Shown piece by piece: positions 13,912-14,523 of a DNA stretch of 14,523 bases. The notes under the pieces are model-generated. The model had not been told where the DNA came from, made no database searches, and was given only the letters and a program-made list of their open reading frames with translations. Origin of the DNA: Chloroflexota bacterium (GTDB lineage Bacteria; Chloroflexota; Dehalococcoidia; Tepidiformales; Tepidiformaceae). Each line of letters opens with the position of its first letter. Position 1 is the stretch's first letter. The stretch covers positions 1 to 14,523 of the forward strand of contig CAUJEQ010000193.1 in assembly GCA_963169135.1 (NCBI GenBank). The letters are read 5' to 3'. Position numbers and translations under genes: made by a program.

Positions 13912-14523
13912 CTAATTGACCTGCTTTGCCTGGCCGGCCCAGTACGGCCTGCGCAGTTCCGTCTTTAAGATCTTGCCCGGTCCGCTCTTGGGCAGGGGCG
14001 TGCTCTGGAACACTACCTGCTTCGGGCACTTGTACCCGGCAATCAGCCCACGGCAGTGCTCAATGATGTCGTGTTCGGTCGGGTTCGTCCCTTCCTTTGG
14101 CACCACCACCGCCAGCACCGCCTCGCCCCAGCGGTCGTCGGGGATGCCGATCACGGCTGCCTCCAGTACGTCCGGGTGGTCGTAGAGGGCGTTTTCGACT
14201 TCGGTCGAGTACACGTTCTCGCCACCGGAAATGATCATGTCCTTCGCCCGGTCGACGATGAAGACAAAGTTCTCCTCGTCCACGGTCGCGAGGTCCCCGG
14301 TGTGCATGTAGCCGCCGCGCAGCGCGGAGGCGGTCTCTTCGGGGCGGTTCCAGTACCCCAGCATCACGTTCGGCCCGCGCGCGATGATTTCACCGACTTC
14401 GCCCGGCTTGACGTCCTCGCCGGTTTCCTCGTCCACCACGCGCACGTCGACCCCCGAGACCTGCCGGCCGCAGCTGGACAGCCGCCGCATCTCGGCCTCG
14501 GTCCCTTCGTACCTGGTCCACTC
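13912..14523 (-). CDS. AMP-forming acyl-CoA synthetase/ligase, C-terminal part
   Basis: The frame runs off the right edge, so the N-terminal part is missing and 203 C-terminal residues are seen. Adenylate-forming enzyme core motifs follow in order: PGEVGEIIARGPNVMLGYWNRPE, YMHTGDLATVDEE (A7-like, with the ATP-ribose Asp), IVDRAKDMIISGGENVYSTEVE (A8 hinge, start of the mobile C-terminal domain), and PLPKSGPGKILKTELR near the end with the catalytic lysine in GKILK. This indicates activation of a carboxylic acid to acyl-AMP and then acyl-CoA, as in medium or long-chain fatty acid or aromatic acid CoA ligases. The acid substrate is set by the missing part. An internal ATG at 14490 is not the start, because motifs continue upstream. 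The stem at 13864 follows the gene. Confidence 0.93.
   Translation of the reverse strand, partial: EWTRYEGTEAEMRRLSSCGRQVSGVDVRVVDEETGEDVKPGEVGEIIARGPNVMLGYWNRPEETASALRGGYMHTGDLATVDEENFVFIVDRAKDMIISGGENVYSTEVENALYDHPDVLEAAVIGIPDDRWGEAVLAVVVPKEGTNPTEHDIIEHCRGLIAGYKCPKQVVFQSTPLPKSGPGKILKTELRRPYWAGQAKQVN

Overview
This is a GC-rich bacterial window with densely packed genes on both strands. It contains no tRNA, rRNA, CRISPR array, insertion sequence or phage gene that I can see, and no gene-free stretch longer than about 190 bases. The organism is probably a member of Chloroflexota, perhaps near Dehalococcoidia/Tepidiforma. That is an inference from style: a lipoprotein whose Cys is followed by an Asp run and a Thr/Pro/Ala linker, WPD-C secreted repeat proteins, GTG/TTG starts and leaderless-looking promoters. 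It is not based on a marker gene.

Layout, left to right. (1) Positions 1-1180, plus strand: the 3' part of a Uma2-type nuclease-fold gene, then a GNAT acetyltransferase. (2) Positions 1184-3369, minus strand: a probable three-gene unit, transcribed as seven-helix membrane protein, flavin reductase-like protein, then SAM methyltransferase. (3) Positions 3449-6396, plus strand: a complete Fe-siderophore/cobalamin-type ABC importer (lipoprotein receptor, FecCD permease, ATPase), closed by a hairpin terminator. Its promoter and that of the divergent membrane-protein unit appear to share one -10 region. (4) Positions 6474-10365, minus strand: a small secreted protein with two WPD-C repeats, a polysaccharide flippase-type membrane protein, and a 525-residue secreted protein built of four related beta-rich repeats, three of which carry an SDQP motif. 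The last has a recognisable promoter, ribosome site and terminator. (5) Positions 10497-12807, minus strand: a tight operon of HD-domain phosphohydrolase, class II fructose-1,6-bisphosphatase (GlpX) and KANL3/TEX30-like alpha/beta hydrolase, with a possible 28-residue one-helix membrane peptide gene at its end. (6) Positions 12992-14523, minus strand: the C-terminal part of an AMP-forming acyl-CoA synthetase, then an eight-helix membrane protein of unknown function with a possibly leaderless promoter.

The best understood functional unit is the importer: the lipoprotein captures a metal chelate outside the membrane, the permease dimer passes it through, and the ATPase drives transport. The HD/GlpX/hydrolase unit is held together by a 4-base overlap and a 2-base gap, so the unassigned hydrolases may be tied to gluconeogenic or sugar-phosphate metabolism. 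I did not find a convincing new multi-gene system. The less ordinary items are the SDQP four-repeat surface protein, the two-copy WPD-C protein, the overlapping divergent promoters, two candidate leaderless promoters with identical geometry, and the 28-residue membrane peptide.
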